A stretch of DNA of 64,000 nucleotides from Gonatopus flavifemur. Lineage: Eukaryota > Arthropoda > Insecta > Hymenoptera > Dryinidae. Each line of letters opens with the position of its first letter. Position 1 is the stretch's first letter. The DNA lies in contig JAFFJZ010000007.1 in NCBI GenBank assembly GCA_018340375.1, positions 21,922,001 through 21,986,000 of the forward strand, in the 5' to 3' direction. A program made the translations under genes and the position numbers. Under the pieces are notes generated by a model. That model was not told where the DNA came from. It did no database searches and worked only from the letters and a program-made list of their open reading frames with translations. Below, one piece after another: positions 1 to 12,300 of this stretch.

Positions 1-550
1 CTGTGAGTAATGTATTGGAATTAGTTATTTTTTTGCAGCCTCCGAATTTTGTACGGTACGTCAAGAATATAATTGTTAAATATCTGGAGGGAGAATCAAA
101 TATAAATTAACGACCAATTAATGGATACACGAATGAAAATTTTGTCAGACTTTTTATACGGAGAAGAAAATTCACTGATGCAAAACATGCAAGTATAATA
201 TATAGAACAGCAAATTTTTTTTATCAAGCCATTTTTAATTTGCTATTGTACGTACGATACTTCGATTTTTCGCTGGGCTAGCAAAATTTTGAATATCATC
301 TAAAGAATAGCAAGCAAATTTTGCGGGTGAAGCAAACATTTTTCGCTGTTAAAGCTGAAAAATTACTTTCGTAGCTAACAAGATTGCTGTGATAGTAAAT
401 ATTTTCCTGTCTCAGCAAAACATTTGCTGCTCCAGTAAAATTAGATTCCTCAATAGGGAATACATTTATTCATAAAATTCTAGAAATTCCTGAATAAAAA
501 AAATTTTCAGCATTATATATAATTTTCATACAATTATATGGGTTTATATA
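1..550. other. Non-coding, AGCAAA word cluster
   Basis: No coding frame is supported. Between about 200 and 445 the word AGCAAA and its complement TTTGCT recur many times (for example AGCAAATTTT, AGCAAGCAAATTTTGC, AGCAAACATTTTTCGCT, CAGCAAAACATTTGCTG). The right edge, read on the minus strand, begins CCCTATTGAGG, which resembles the CCC-starting ends of other elements here. No matching left end is visible, so this may be the remnant of a similar element. Confidence 0.3.
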
Positions 551-1124
551 CAGGGTGTTTCATAATTCACTGAAAATACTTCAGAGGCGTTATTCTCCAG
601 CCAAAATGCAATAATTTCCTGGGTGGAAAAAATTTTTTGCGTGGCTTAGTTTTTGAGATATGAGCATTTTTAGATTTTTTTTCAAATCCAAATAACTCAG
701 AAGCATTATGTTCTACATTCTTGAGCTTCAACACCATTCTCCAAGTTGGAAAATGCCGGATCTCTGGAAAAAAATTCAACTATCCTATCATTCTTTGTTT
801 CGGAGCTATAGTAATTTGAAGTTGCTGAATTCTGATTGGCTAGAAACCAGAAAGTTTCAAATCGCTGTAGCTCTGAAACAAAGAATGATAGGATAGTTCA
901 ATTATTTTCTCAGAGATCTGGCATTTTCCAACTTGGAGAATGGTGTTAAGCTCAAGAATGTGGAACATAATGTTTCTCAGTTATTCGGATTTGAAAACAA
1001 ATCTAAAAATGCTCATAGCTCAAAAACTAAGCCTCCAAAAAATTTTTTCCAAACGGGAAATTATTGCATTTCAGATGCAGAATAACGCCTCTGAAGTGTT
1101 CCCAGCAAATTATGAAACACCCGG
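551..1124. mobile_element. Long palindromic MITE, CAGGGTG ends
   Basis: The two halves are inverted copies along almost the whole 574 bp. The left end starts CAGGGTGTTTCATAATT and the right end, reverse-complemented, starts CCGGGTGTTTCATAATT. TA flanks both sides (549-550 and 1125-1126). There is no transposase frame; the short frames on both strands are by-products of the palindrome. The CAGGGTG terminus and TA target match the DD41D element at 40040-42071, so that family is a plausible source of transposase (inference). Confidence 0.85.
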
Positions 1125-2583
1125 TATAAACTTTATTTTTAATTGTATATAATTTTGAAAATTCTTGCACTCAGGTCTTCCAATTTCATCATTTCCATGA
1201 AACAACCTGTATATAAATTCCATCCTACACAAGGTGCTATATAGAATGTGTACAAAACTTTTCCACATCGGTCAAATTGGGTATGTGAGATATATTGAAT
1301 CGGATGAATAGGAAAATTCAAGAACGTTTGGCAGTTTGGTAAAATTTTAATTAAATAGGCAATCGATAGTCGTTCGTTGGAATGAATGCTTGCTCAATTA
1401 TCGTGGCAAGATTTTTCATCAGTCAACAAGACTCATGGTAGGTGAATTGTTCTCAAACGACCTGCAAATTGGACGAGCGAATGTACGAACGGAAATTTGT
1501 CTATAGAATAGTAAAATTTTGTTTCGATATTGAAAGAGCTTTTATAGTTTTATCTGAATTGAGAGATTGATAGGTTCATACAGAACCTCTTTGGAGTATA
1601 CAAGGAAAAAAAAATCATGCCACTCGTGTCCAATGCCGAATAAAGAATTCACTCATGGGTTTGATGAAAATCCAATACGTTACATGATAAAGTGCATTTC
1701 TGTGAAACAAAAAGTATACCTTTCGTTATGAGAATTTGAAACATTATTACTCTACAGGTCGTGGTGAATGAAACGGAGCATATACATTGGCGAACGAGTG
1801 CTGAATTGTTGGATGAAAAAGAAAGGAAAAAACGTTCCAGGTGAAAATATTTTACCCGGCAGCAGATTTCCTCTTTATTCGTCGTCGAGTGAATAGGCGC
1901 AATTATCTTTTGAAAACGCGTTAGACTCCCTTCATCTCGGTTTTCTCATATAAAGCACGACTAAAGCTTTTTATTCAGGTTCAGAATCTCGATTATATTC
2001 CAGTTGCGACATAATTGTGCAATAATGCATTTATCATACATATTCCATGTAAGCAGCATTGATGAGTGATACGGAAACGTGTATCGATTCACGGACTCGT
2101 CTTGAAAACTTGATCAAATGTTATTTTATTTTATTCTTATTGTCATCATGTTTTTGGGACCAAATTTTCCGTTCTTATTTGAGGTTGTTTCGAATCTTTG
2201 TGAGATTGAAGGAATACAGGGGAGATGTGGGTATACGAAAAGGATCGAGAGAATATTCTTTTGATTTAAATGCATCCATTTTAAGTTGATTATTAATATC
2301 ATCGTTACCACCAACCTCAATTTCATTCAGTTTGTTCACCTGCATCTTGGTTTTATTCTCCTTGCATCAACTTGATGATTCATCAATTACAAGATTTTTC
2401 AAGTGCTATACTTTATAGCAAGTTGAATGAAACCGAACATGTACAAAAAAATTTGTATTCATTACTGGCAGCCATTTGTCAAGTAACGAACATTGTTACT
2501 CATTTTCAAAGATGCATTGAAGACCTCTATAGTTTGGTAGCATTGTTTAACGATCAGCACTTGGCTTTAAATCATATTCTCAT
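1125..2583. other. AT-rich, no supported feature
   Basis: Open frames are short, have no recognisable domains and occur on both strands. No RNA gene, terminal repeat or tandem array was seen. Confidence 0.5.
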
Positions 2584-3043
2584 AGTGATCAGTATGGTAG
2601 ACCCCAATAGACCCGAAAGACAATTGGTCCGATGCACGATAGACCCGAAGACGAACGTCGGGAAGGTCTGTTAACTCGAAAATCGGAACCTCATGCTATG
2701 TTTACATGTTATTGCGGCTGAAAGTTGAACAAAGATAGCGATATCATTATGGATATGGAACCGCACCATGAGATGTCAATTTTCGGGTTGACTGACTTTT
2801 GGGACACTCGTCTTCGGGTCCAGTGATGCCAGAAATTCCAACTTTCGCCAACTTTTGCCCCCTCCATCAAGACATTTTGCCTCTACACAATCAAATTTCT
2901 TTTGTCGGTGGCTTCATTGTGTGCGTATTGTGGCAATTTCTATACAGATGGTGCTAGATGGAGGGGGTAAAACTTGGTTTCTGGCATCACTGTTCGGGTC
3001 AATTGTCATCCGGGTCTATTGGGATCTGCCGATCAGTATCACT
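2584..3043. mobile_element. TIR element with GACCCGAA words, host of a nested hAT MITE
   Basis: The arms share an inverted stretch centred on CCCAATAGACCCG (about 2602-2615 and 3010-3022), continuing imperfectly outward to AGTGAT. Inside, GACCCGAA and its complement TTCGGGTC recur (2608, 2640, 2782, 2813, 2993). It is interrupted by the 172-bp MITE at 2821-2992. Outer ends are imperfect and no clean target duplication was found, so boundaries are approximate. Confidence 0.6.
2821..2992. mobile_element. hAT-type MITE, CAGTGATGCCAGAAA ends
   Basis: Terminal inverted repeats CAGTGATGCCAGAAA are exact at both ends. The flanks are perfect 8-bp duplications TTCGGGTC (2813-2820 and 2993-3000). An 8-bp duplication with a CAG terminus is typical of the hAT superfamily. 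It is non-autonomous and inserted into the GACCCGAA-rich element around it. Confidence 0.92.
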
Positions 3044-3500
3044 GTTGGAAATGTTTGTGAATTAGAAATAACCATTAAAGTAAATTTGTGCATCAAGTTT
3101 AATAACTCTATACGAAGCCAATCACTACTTTGATTGACAATGCAATCGACAACCAGATGTACAAATGTATATGGAAAAAACTTCCAAATTTGGTGTATGA
3201 AATTTGACGCAGATAATTTTAACAGTGATCGCTATTTTGTGATTTAATTATAATACGACACTATGTTTTTCAACATTATATCATGATTATGTGCGTTTTT
3301 TTTTCTTTGTAGAAGTAGGACCAATCTCAATCTCTAACTTTTTGTCCTTTCCGTGTCTTGGGTACCACACGAGTGATAAAAATAAAAGAATAATAATGAG
3401 CTAAAAGAGATGTGATTCCTTTCAAGTTTCGTAGGGACGAAATCATAAATTGCGCGTGAATGTTCGGTGCTTGAATTACACTGCAATTTGGGAGAATATA
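3044..3500. other. AT-rich, no supported feature
   Basis: No coding frame, repeat or RNA gene could be supported. Confidence 0.5.
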
Positions 3501-4200
3501 CCCGGGAAAAAGTAATTCATATATGGTTGTATATGAGCGTATATGAATCATATATGAACATATATGAAATACATATGAACATATATAAACATATATGAGA
3601 TCATATATGAGCATATATGGATTTTGGCTGGGTGTGTGCGAGTACTCGAAATTTTCGAGTATTCTCGAGTCGAGTCGAGTATTTTGTACTACTCGAAATT
3701 TTCGAGATACTCGATAATCTTCGAATAATTTGTGGATTTTCTTAGAATTATCATGAATCATCATTTGCAAAGGGTAGAATATTCTTGGAGAACATAAGAG
3801 ATCGTTATCCACTATCAGATATGAGATTATATTCATATTCGTATATATTATATACTTTTCAAGTACTCGAAAATGTACCAGGTACTTGAAAAATTTTCGA
3901 GTGCTCGATGAATTCCGAATACTCGACTCGACTCGAAAAAATCACTCCTCGCACAACCCTAACTTTGGCCGTATATGATCATGTATGAATAAGACTGTAC
4001 ATGGCCATATGTGACCATATTCAATCATACATTATCATATACATCCATATATGGACAAAAAAATGTCACAATTTTTTATGGAACGTAATGAAAGACCAAA
4101 GGAGAGAGAAGTGAGATCAATGCTGATAGATCCCCCACTTTCATATATGACCATATATGAATCCATATATGGGTCTATAAATCGAATTTTCTTTCCAGGG
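3501..4200. mobile_element. CCC-end element built of CATATATG words
   Basis: Ends are CCCGGGAAAAAG on the left and CCCTGGAAAGAA on the right (reverse complement), with TA on both sides (3499-3500, 4201-4202). CATATATG occurs about six times in the left arm and four in the right, with near variants such as TATATGAGC. The centre carries a nested hAT-type MITE (3629-3961). No transposase frame is present. It is grouped with the other CCC-end elements of this window by terminus and 2-bp target site. Confidence 0.8.
3629..3961. mobile_element. hAT-type MITE with CGAG/CTCGA words, nested
   Basis: Ends are TGGGTGTGTGCGAG (left) and TAGGGTTGTGCGAG (right, reverse complement). The flanks ATTTTGGC (3621-3628) and ACTTTGGC (3962-3969) differ at one base and fit an 8-bp hAT target duplication. 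The arms consist of AGTACTCGA, CGAGTCGAG and TTTTCGAG runs. It lies inside the CATATATG element, so it inserted later. Confidence 0.82.
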
Positions 4201-4854
4201 TAACGTGTTTTTTTTTTCATTCTCTCAATAATACTGTTCATATACAGCGTTAGCGTTATGAAACATTATTTTCTCTTAATGACTCTCCTTCTTCAACGAA
4301 TGAAAATGACTGAGGAGGATTAAAATCTCAAATGGGTTTGATTTTGTCTGCGAGGACAAAAACCGTTCAAATTTTTTGACCTGGCGAGTACGTTTTTTAT
4401 TATATCTCTTCAGTTAATCGTGTCAAATTTACCGTGATTCACCCTAGGAGGAATCATTCTAAGCATTCTTTGGACCCCACGAGGCCTCATCCATGGTCCT
4501 TTGGTATCTTTGTTACAAACAATGAACAATTCTTCTGGCTACTAATCAGTTTCTGTCCAATTCACATATCCAAAAATTGTCCTTCAAGAACCAGACACAT
4601 GAAGGATACATGTTGTTGTTGTTGTTATAGATTAGCTTGGCTGCTTTAAAAATACGCATGCTTCAATCTAATTAGGAAATACCCATGAAAATTGGCCCGA
4701 AGACAGCCATTATGAGAACCCAATTATTGGTGGATTATCGAGGCAAGGTAGACAATGACTAGCCATAATTTATGTATTGAAATTGGACGAAAATTTATTT
4801 ATTGGCATCATTTGTTTACGGAAACTGGTCGATGACTAGCCAAAATATGATGTA
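4201..4854. other. Non-coding, with a fragment of a 54.4-kb repeat
   Basis: No gene is supported. Around 4345-4385 the run GAGGACAAAAACCGTTCAAA followed by TTTTTTGAC resembles the right arm of the element at 54379-55000, suggesting a solo end of that family. The rest is unique by eye. Confidence 0.4.
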
Positions 4855-5489
4855 CCCGTGAAAAAATCGTCCACGCGTGATCAGGCCTCATTCATCAGGC
4901 GTGCTCAGGCGTGACCAGGCCTCAATTTTGTACCCACGTGATCAGGACTAATCACGCTCAATCACGCCCAATCGCGCTTGATTATGCTTCATTATGAATA
5001 AAGAATTCAGGATTAACTAGCTATTTGTGAGGAATAAAACTGTAACAATTTTATAAAAGACTAATTTATTATCAATCATTTTTACTTATTGTGCTTATGT
5101 AGTTTCCAGTTCTCAGGCATGATCAGGCGTGATCAGGCGTACGCGAATGTGTTCGGGGCTGACTTGGCCTGATAAAACATGTGCATTCGTGATCAAAAAA
5201 TCAACATAGCGTCATTTTGTATGGATACTTCTCATTTGGCACAATTTTGTATGATCATGGGCGAAAATGGTTTGTCTGGCATAATCACACGTGGTCAAGC
5301 TTAATCACGGGTTTCCACGTAAGTACAAAATTGAAGCCTTCTCAGTCATGACGAAGCTGAAAAATGAACGATGAGGCGTAGTCAGGCCCAACTGCGTGCG
5401 ATCAGAGTTGAGTACGAATAATTTTGCCAAAAAATGTCCATGATCAGGTGTGAACACGCCTAATCACACCTGAACGATTTTTTCACGGG
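4855..5489. mobile_element. CCC-end element built of TGATCAGGCGTG words
   Basis: Both ends read CCCGTGAAAAAATCGT as inverted repeats. The interior is packed with TGATCAGGC, CAGGCGTG and CACGCCTGATCA variants; TGATCA alone appears about seven times. The left flank is TA, the right is AG, so the target duplication is not preserved or the end is off by a base or two. There is no coding frame of note. CpG-containing words make this segment GC-richer than its neighbours. Confidence 0.8.
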
Positions 5490-5859
5490 AGTTTCTACCC
5501 ATGAAACTTGTTCAGTTATTGACCAATTGAGCGTTACATTACCATTCAAAAAACAGTCATCGTCACCTGCCAATCCGGGCAAATTCCTGGGCAAATCCTA
5601 CAAAATGTGGCTGGTTCTTGTGCGATAATTGTTATCTTTTTCCACTGGAGATGCCATATACAGAAGGGAAAAATAGCAAATGAGACGATTCCTCATTGAT
5701 TTTTTTTTAAACGATGCGTGAAATAAATTTAATTAAAATGTATGCGGAGAACTTTTGTTTGAAAGGGAAAATCTATCGATCTCTACCTTCTGCGGAAATA
5801 TATTCAATATCAAGACAAAAATACGGCTGATTCCAGTTTTTATATCATAATCAGAAGGG
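5490..5859. other. No supported feature
   Basis: Short AT-rich spacer between two repeats; nothing recognisable. Confidence 0.5.
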
Positions 5860-6841
5860 GTAGGATAAGGGAAGGTAATTTGGTGAAATTCTGTGTTGGT
5901 TGGAAATAACTTCCGTGAATGAATGAATAGGAACCTATACCCCATTGGTATATTGGTCCACATGTTTTCAACAATTGTATAGAACACCAACGTTCCAAGT
6001 TTGATCTGAATCGAAATATCCATAGGTAAGTGAATTCGTATTTGAGGTAGCTAAATTGGTGATGATGGAGGTAGTTTGGTGTGATAGTGGTAGGTTAATT
6101 TGATGATATTTAGAAAACCACTGTTTGGTAATTAATAATTCGCAAAAACTTTGAAACGCATAAATTTGAAGCCACATATGAATATCTCTGCTATTCTTTG
6201 CCATCAAATGTAGCAAAACACCCAAATAAGGATCAGTACTATACAAATTGGTTTGTGCATAGATGAAATTCATTGATGAACGGTGAATTTATGAACCATT
6301 TATGCAGACTCTCCATTTTCAGTACAACAAAACTCACACGTATATCCATCTTCATTCATTGAAAGAAATCAATTTCATCAAGATGAAAAAAATTGATAAA
6401 TCCATGATCATTATAGAAGTCTCAATATCATTCTGAAAAACCTCAAATTTTTTGCTCTGTTCATATGGATATACCAACTTATACGTGACTATGGAAAATA
6501 ACTTATCATGATAAAAAAATTCGTTCAAGTCTGCTCTTTCGTATGGCATGAAGAGTTTTTCCAATATACGTTTCATTTACTTCCAATAAATCAGAGAATA
6601 CTAACTCACCAGTCAGAGGTTGTTTTCAGAAGCACTATTCGATGTACGACACAAATGGTTTTATGCCAACAACCAGAACGATGTTGATAATTATTGTTTA
6701 TAATCAATAGATAGGAATACGATTCCACTATCATTTGGTGGAATAATGGCACCATAGCCCCGCGAGCGGTATTGTTGGTAATTGAAATTCAAACTATCAC
6801 CAACATACCTGTATCGCCAAATTTCATTCCTTTACCCTATA
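5860..6841 (-). mobile_element. Inverted copy 1 of a ~1-kb TAGGGT-end repeat
   Basis: Reverse-complement copy of 17772-18743. Aligned by eye, a 74-codon frame (6352-6576, minus) differs from its partner by one residue, and a second frame (upstream part of 5968-6273) differs at several. Each copy has weak terminal inverted repeats, with TAGGGT and GAAATTTGGTGATAG at one end and TAGGGTAAGGG and TAATTTGGTGAGAG at the other, so a TIR transposon is more likely than a gene duplication. Copy 1 carries about 20 extra bases near its 6.8-kb end. No target duplication is visible. The frames match no family I recognise. Confidence 0.7.
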
Positions 6842-7164
6842 CGTTCATTTTATTTGAAATTGTTAATTGACATTGTTAACTGATTCACAAAGATTGTTCT
6901 TCTAAAGTACCCTGGAAATAAAAGCAATGGACGTATCCCATGTGGAAATTGCTGGAGTTGACAAATCGCCCAGTACTGGAAAGGTTGTATTCGCCAGACT
7001 TCGGCAAAAACAACTGTTCCTGTTCAGGCCGATTACTGTTTCTCAACTGGCTGTACATGTTCGACGGAGTTGAGACGGTATTGGTTGGCGTGGACAGACA
7101 GTGTTGGGCCAGTGATGAATCAATACTGGCCGGAAAATACACGGATCGTAGTGTAACGGAGCCG

Positions 7165-7660
7165 CTCCAGTACTGTGCCAGAGTTGAGATGATCATTCAA
7201 TATATCCAATCGACAATGAAGGGCCAGGATCGGTAGGGCAACGGCTAACTACAAAATCGGTAGTCGAACTACGTTAAAATTATGTCTATGGAAATCCGGC
7301 TGTTATGGTAAACCAAAGCGGCGCCAGTGCTGCCCCAGAGTTGGGATTACCATTTCGTAGATTTGATAGCCGACTATATGCCAGTATCAATATGGCACTG
7401 GCTGACTACGAAATCGATGTTGTATTGTCCTTAAAATCGTAGCGATGAGGATCAGGCTATTAGGGTGAGCCGAAGCTTCACCAGTACTGAGCCAGAGTTG
7501 GGATGACCATTCAATATATCCAATAGGCGATCGAGTGCCAGGATCGGGAGGGCAATGGCTAACTACAAAATCGGTAGTCGAACTACGTTAAAATTATGTC
7601 TATGGAAATCCGGCTGTTATGGTAAATCAAAGCGGCGCCAGTACTGAGCCAGAGTTGGGA
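7165..7660 (+). repeat. Tandem duplication, period about 314 bp
   Basis: The segment starting CCAGTACTGTGCCAGAG at 7168 recurs as CCAGTACTGAGCCAGAG near 7482, and the following landmarks (ATTCAATATATCCAAT, CTACAAAATCGGTAGTCG, GGAAATCCGGCTGTTATGG) recur in the same order about 314 bp downstream. One full and one partial unit are present inside the 6936-8257 element. Confidence 0.85.
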
Positions 7661-7700
7661 TTGCGTGACTTCAAGGGAATTGGTGCAATAAATGGGAATT

Positions 7701-7785
7701 TAAGTGGTCCGTTGTCAACTCGGAGATTAGCTGATGTGATAGAGACTCTGTTTCTCACTCGCAGGTCCCGGGTTCACTCCTTGCC
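7701..7785 (+). mobile_element. tRNA-derived SINE head or tRNA relic
   Basis: An A-box-like stretch (TTAGCTGATGTGATAGAG) is followed about 35 bases later by a B-box-like GGTTCACTCC, the internal RNA polymerase III promoter layout of tRNA-derived SINEs. The segment aligns over about 75 bases with the minus-strand copy at 54190-54300, sharing CAGCTGAT/TAGCTGAT, TTTC(T/C)CACTCG and CCCGGGTTC. It is not a functional tRNA: the arms do not pair well by eye. Confidence 0.6.
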
Positions 7786-8257
7786 CAGTGAACTTTCATG
7801 AAATCACTTCCAAAGCGTCTTTCTCAGATAACGGTGATGAGAAAAATAGATTCACAAAGTTTTGATAGTTCAAATTCAATTTAATTTTTTTTTTTACTCG
7901 AGATATAACTCCGGGGATCTCTAATTACCAGCACTGTGCCAGTACTGGGTCGGATCTGAATTCCTACGTAGGATATATTATTTTGACCCTCTACCACTTC
8001 TCATCCAGGTGTGGTAGAACAGCTGATTCTGTTGCAATGCCAGAGTTCCACCATAGTAGGCACACACCAAATATCGCTACCGACGTGGTGGTAAATGTTT
8101 TACTGGCCCTTATGTAAAATGATGTTATCATTCCGACTCCTTGCCAGTACCGTCCAAACCACTGGCCACATAAGGGCAAGGTTGGATTTGCCAGTACCGG
8201 CAACTCTGGCAACGGTACCGCGCCAGTAGCGGCCCGTGTGTACATTTCCACATGGGA

Positions 8258-8581
8258 TACTATAGCAAGTGTTCACAAACATCGTCGTTCAAGTATCCAT
8301 TGAGGGAACCAAGAAGTGATTTTATCAGAGATGGTAAGGGTATTGACTGAAAGGTAAATTTAAGGTGAAGCGTGGAAAAAAAGAGATCTCAAATTCATTA
8401 CCCGATTGAATTCAAGGTAAATCAAATTCGAGTCAAACTACGTGATAAAATGGTCAACCACTGATGTTCGGATTGCAGTTTTTATTGATTTTGAATAGAA
8501 CATTCTGGGAATCTGTTCAATTTTCAATTACAAAACAACGAACAGCTAGGTATTCTAAAAAACAGAAAATTGCAAAATAAC
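8258..8581. other. No supported feature
   Basis: Spacer without a recognisable repeat or coding frame. Confidence 0.5.
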
Positions 8582-8757
8582 CTATAACGTATCGAAGAAA
8601 CTTTCTCCCGATGTGAAAATACTATTTCTCATTAATATCTCGAGGATTCGTTCCATTTCGGGATGAATGTTCGGAATATTTATTCCAGCTTTCAATAAGT
8701 AGCGAAAAAGTGTCATAGATTGAGAACAATTTCTCTTTTCATCGGACAGAAACACAT
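8582..8757 (-). CDS. Candidate 3'-terminal exon, unknown product
   Basis: On the minus strand a strong polypyrimidine tract ending CTCTGTTAG precedes an open frame of about 58 codons that runs to a stop at 8582. The peptide has ordinary amino-acid composition (including LFRYLLKAG and HPEMERILEILMRNS), unlike the low-complexity frames nearby. No family is recognised. Its phase does not match the donor of the candidate exon at 9044-9243, so the two need not belong to one gene. A chance frame remains possible. Confidence 0.25.
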
Positions 8758-9043
8758 CTAACAGAGATGAAAAGAGGAAGATAGGGAACATTGAGGACCG
8801 ATAAATACCTGAGGACCAATTCGATTTTCGCCACGTGATGAAGTTCTGCCACAGAACAGGAACGTCATTTAACTCTCTATCTCGTTTCCCTCAACTATCT
8901 CTATACTCGATTCTCCATTCCCCTCTCACATCTCTCAAACCAATCTCCATTCTCTCTTTCCGCTCGTTCGACTAGTAACTTTGGGACTAACTGGATTAAT
9001 CGACCCTCCGACGACGCAAACGGGACAGTTCTCTCCCTCGTAC

Positions 9044-9243
9044 CGTATACCACACCAGCGGAGCTCCAACGTTTATTCCGTATAGTCCCCAACCTAGGAT
9101 AATGTTGTGATAAGAATCGTGAACCAGTCGTGCACCCGAATCGATCGGAAACCATCTCATCGTCTCGTTGACGTGCAGAGAACCTGACCGATCGACCAAA
9201 TGCACACAACACTCATGCAGATATGATACAGGATTATAATGTC
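9044..9243 (-). CDS. Candidate internal exon with a hydrophobic segment, unknown product
   Basis: A minus-strand open frame is bounded by a possible acceptor (GCTTTGACAG) and donor (GTACGAGG). About 66 codons encode a Cys/His-bearing stretch (SYLHECCVHLV), an N-glycosylation sequon (NET), then a hydrophobic run (NIILGWGLYGINVGAPLVWY) that could span a membrane. The local sequence is GC-richer than its surroundings. I cannot assign a family; resemblance to a receptor transmembrane segment is weak. The frame is also open upstream to an ATG at 9307. Confidence 0.3.
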
Positions 9244-9309
9244 CTGTCAAAGCCTGAACTTTGCATTTATCAAACAAGTGATTAACGCTATGTATAATAG
9301 TCTCCATAG

Positions 9310-12300
9310 TTTATAGCTTGTTTGTCATACTTGATTGGCCTTCTAATAAGATATTGGTTTTCCTCGCTAATTATTATTCCTCTAAAATTCTCCTTTGCTT
9401 CAGTTATCGTTGTTCAACGATCACATACGAATCCTACAAACCGAATGCTCATCCGAAGCTTTCATCGGATTCACACTGAACTCCCGTAAAAGTTGTGTAC
9501 ACGCAAAATCATACGAATAGGTTTTCACTTCGACAATCATCCACGATGTTGGCTTTTCGCTCAAGATACCATGTCAAGTACTGTGGGGATCTGAAACATT
9601 TCTTTCCCGAGACTATGAGAAAGAACCATTTCATGAATATAAAAAAGGGTGGTATATTATTAAGGTCTATCGACAAGCCGTTTCATTCCTGACCACACAC
9701 GAATCGAATCCCAACGGCATTCGAGAAATTACGACTTTTGATTCATAGTGAATCTGGTTTTATCGCAGGACGATGGTCGCCATACTGGACGTGGAACGAT
9801 TCGAGCGCGGTTCTTCCACATGAATACTGTGGGTAAACGACCCATCCAAGTAGAAGATGGTAAGCGTTGGTGAGCGGTATAGATATATGTGAATATCTGC
9901 AGCTATATGTGTAAATGTATATAAATACAAGTACGTCTATATCCACGCATTACGAGAGAAGAGAAAATCGAAGGAGGATAGTGCAAGGTATCCATTTATC
10001 TCGACCATCCACGTTCCCGACGGAGCCGTCAACGTCGTCAGGAGGATTTTCCTCGAATTATTGCAAACGGAAGGAAGCCTATAGAAAGTATGGGCATATA
10101 TATATGTTTATACAGGTATCTGTATCGGGTTCCGCGTATGTGTTCGAGATGCGCTAGTGTTTGTAAAAGGAAGGTATAATGTATAGATAGTGGTTCACAC
10201 GGATTGACCGCAATAGGGATCTCTCGCTTCGATCAAATATAAATGGCCCGATTTGGATTTCAACTTCTCCATTTATTTGTTGGTTGGGTAGTCTCGTGTG
10301 ATACATGCCCTCAGCCTGCTAGTGCTTAATTGATGGATATGAATCCCATATAATTTCAGGGATTCTAAACTAAAGGAGCACCTGGGAATATTGAAATGAA
10401 TCTGGGAATGTGAAAACGTCTATCGCTACATTAAATTCTTCCATATATCATATTTGTAGTTCACTTCGATTCGAATAAATATTGACGAAATAATCTCATC
10501 ACCGAGCGATGATCCAAACATTCATATCGAAATCATCATCACGAAACTGCCCCTGATTCACAATCATCAGTTACAATCCAGAATTTGATAAAACCTAAGC
10601 ACTGTGGTTTGATTCTCGTCCCTCCTGGCAGCATTTATCATTTCAATATTTGCGCTTGATTTGTTTTTTTTCACGACTAATAATTAATCCAGAAGTCATT
10701 TTCATAATTTTCAGCTAATATAAGTATCGATCCGTACTTTCTGTTGTATTCTGAGTTACAAACGTGGCTTATAAAAACGAATTCCGCAATTCATGACCTA
10801 CATTCAAGATTATTGGTGTTCGTGCGTGTGGAACCCGCACCTCATTTCTATTATCAGCAATAATTCCAAGTTCATCTACAACTAGTCGGATAAGCAGCGC
10901 AGACATGCTCTAATTTATTATACGGGAACGTTATTTTATTCTGAAAACTATTTTATACATAGAAAAGAAGATTTGTTTTTAAGATTATATAATTCACTGG
11001 AAAACAAAATATAACGTAGTAACAATATTTTGTACAACAAATTGTAAAGGTTTCTAATTGGAAAAATTCACAGACGACTCTTTACATTGATACGATTGCA
11101 TGGAATTCTTATTAATTTCAGAATCATTCATCATTCGTTTCTCGTATTTTCCTTAAACTTTTATCAATTTCTCATTGAATTTTTCAGCGATCAACGAACT
11201 TCCCTTCGATTTAGCTTGATTCGATGAAAAAGTCTACAGAACAAAATTTACAGGAAGTAACTTCATTAAATTTCTGGCGAATGTTTTCACATGAGACAGT
11301 TATTCAGACGCTAAAAGCAACTTCGACAGAGCTGGAATTCATTCAACTTCTATGATCATCCATTAATGTAATGCAAAATCGAAATGTACACAGAACCACA
11401 AAACTCACGGTTATCCATAGCTTTTGAATGCACAATAAGAGACATTTAAATTCGCGTTCCTTTTCAGAATTGATTTTCAAATCACTTGCACTGTCACGTG
11501 AACTTTTGAGAAATTCAAAGTAGCTTAAGAGCTTGTATTCTGGAAAGCTTTGAAGTATTCCACTGTTTACACAATCTAAATATTCGAATCGAATATAACA
11601 TCGCCGCATAAAGTTGAACTATGAACAACCCTGTTCTGTAATGTTATTGACATTTCCTTCTTGGTATTCATTGATCAAAATCACAATCTCCAAATTGAAC
11701 AACGTGAAGATTTATATGGGAATTGATTCACTTTCATTAATTTATATTACTCGATCCTTGATTATCCAGCGAAAAATACAAAACTTCAGTTGATTTTTCT
11801 TCTTTTTCGAATTCGACTTTTGAGGGGAAAAGAAAAGAAATATCTCAATATCAGTTTTATATTCTGTATTCAAGAGAGAATACGTTTCAAATTCTGTTAA
11901 CAGAGGTGTGACAAGTTTATCTGAAATTCCTTTGCAGTCTTCACTTCTTATTCTCAAGTCCTATGTCAAGTAAGATTTCCACAAAATCACCTTTCAATGT
12001 TGGATATGAAATAAAACATCTCGAGGAATGAATGTGAGTGGAGAAGAACTCGAATCTAGAATATGCAATTCTGAATTCAGTGATGAAGAATTGATTGTCT
12101 ATAATTTGTATTCTATTTTTTAACTGGGCGTTAACCATTCGATTCGTTATTTTCAATCGCATAAATTGGCAAAATGGTTGAGTTTTTAGTAGTAATCAGG
12201 AATATTATTCTTTCTTATTCATCGAGTGACGTTTCGTTCAACATCTACGCGTTTGCAATGACTTGCTGTTGAGTGATCAACCCCTTTGGCTATACCTCTT

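Larger units (their letters stand above)
6936..8257. mobile_element. TIR element with CCAGTACTGG words
   Basis: Both ends read TCCCATGTGGAAAT as inverted repeats, flanked by TA (6934-6935, 8258-8259); if the end is CCC the duplication reads AT on both sides. CAGTACTG occurs at least five times inside, with many variants (CCAGTGCTG, CCAGTACCGG). The element contains a 314-bp tandem duplication and a tRNA-like SINE head. No transposase was found. Related fragments lie at 12975-13290, 52756-52970 and 55858-56078, so this is a multicopy family. Confidence 0.82.

Noticed and set aside
551..1124. Three frames of 62-70 codons on both strands
   Set aside because: They lie in the arms of a full-length palindrome and mirror each other.
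3327..3836. 169-codon minus-strand frame with MIHIRSYMI-like repeats
   Set aside because: It is the translation of CATATATG words and part of the nested MITE; no protein features.
7701..7785. Functional tRNA gene
   Set aside because: Promoter boxes are present but a cloverleaf with paired acceptor stem could not be drawn; a SINE head or relic fits better.
9740..9835. Short plus-strand frame behind a TTTTATCGCAG acceptor
   Set aside because: Only about 30 codons, with no recognisable family and an immediate stop; too weak to call.
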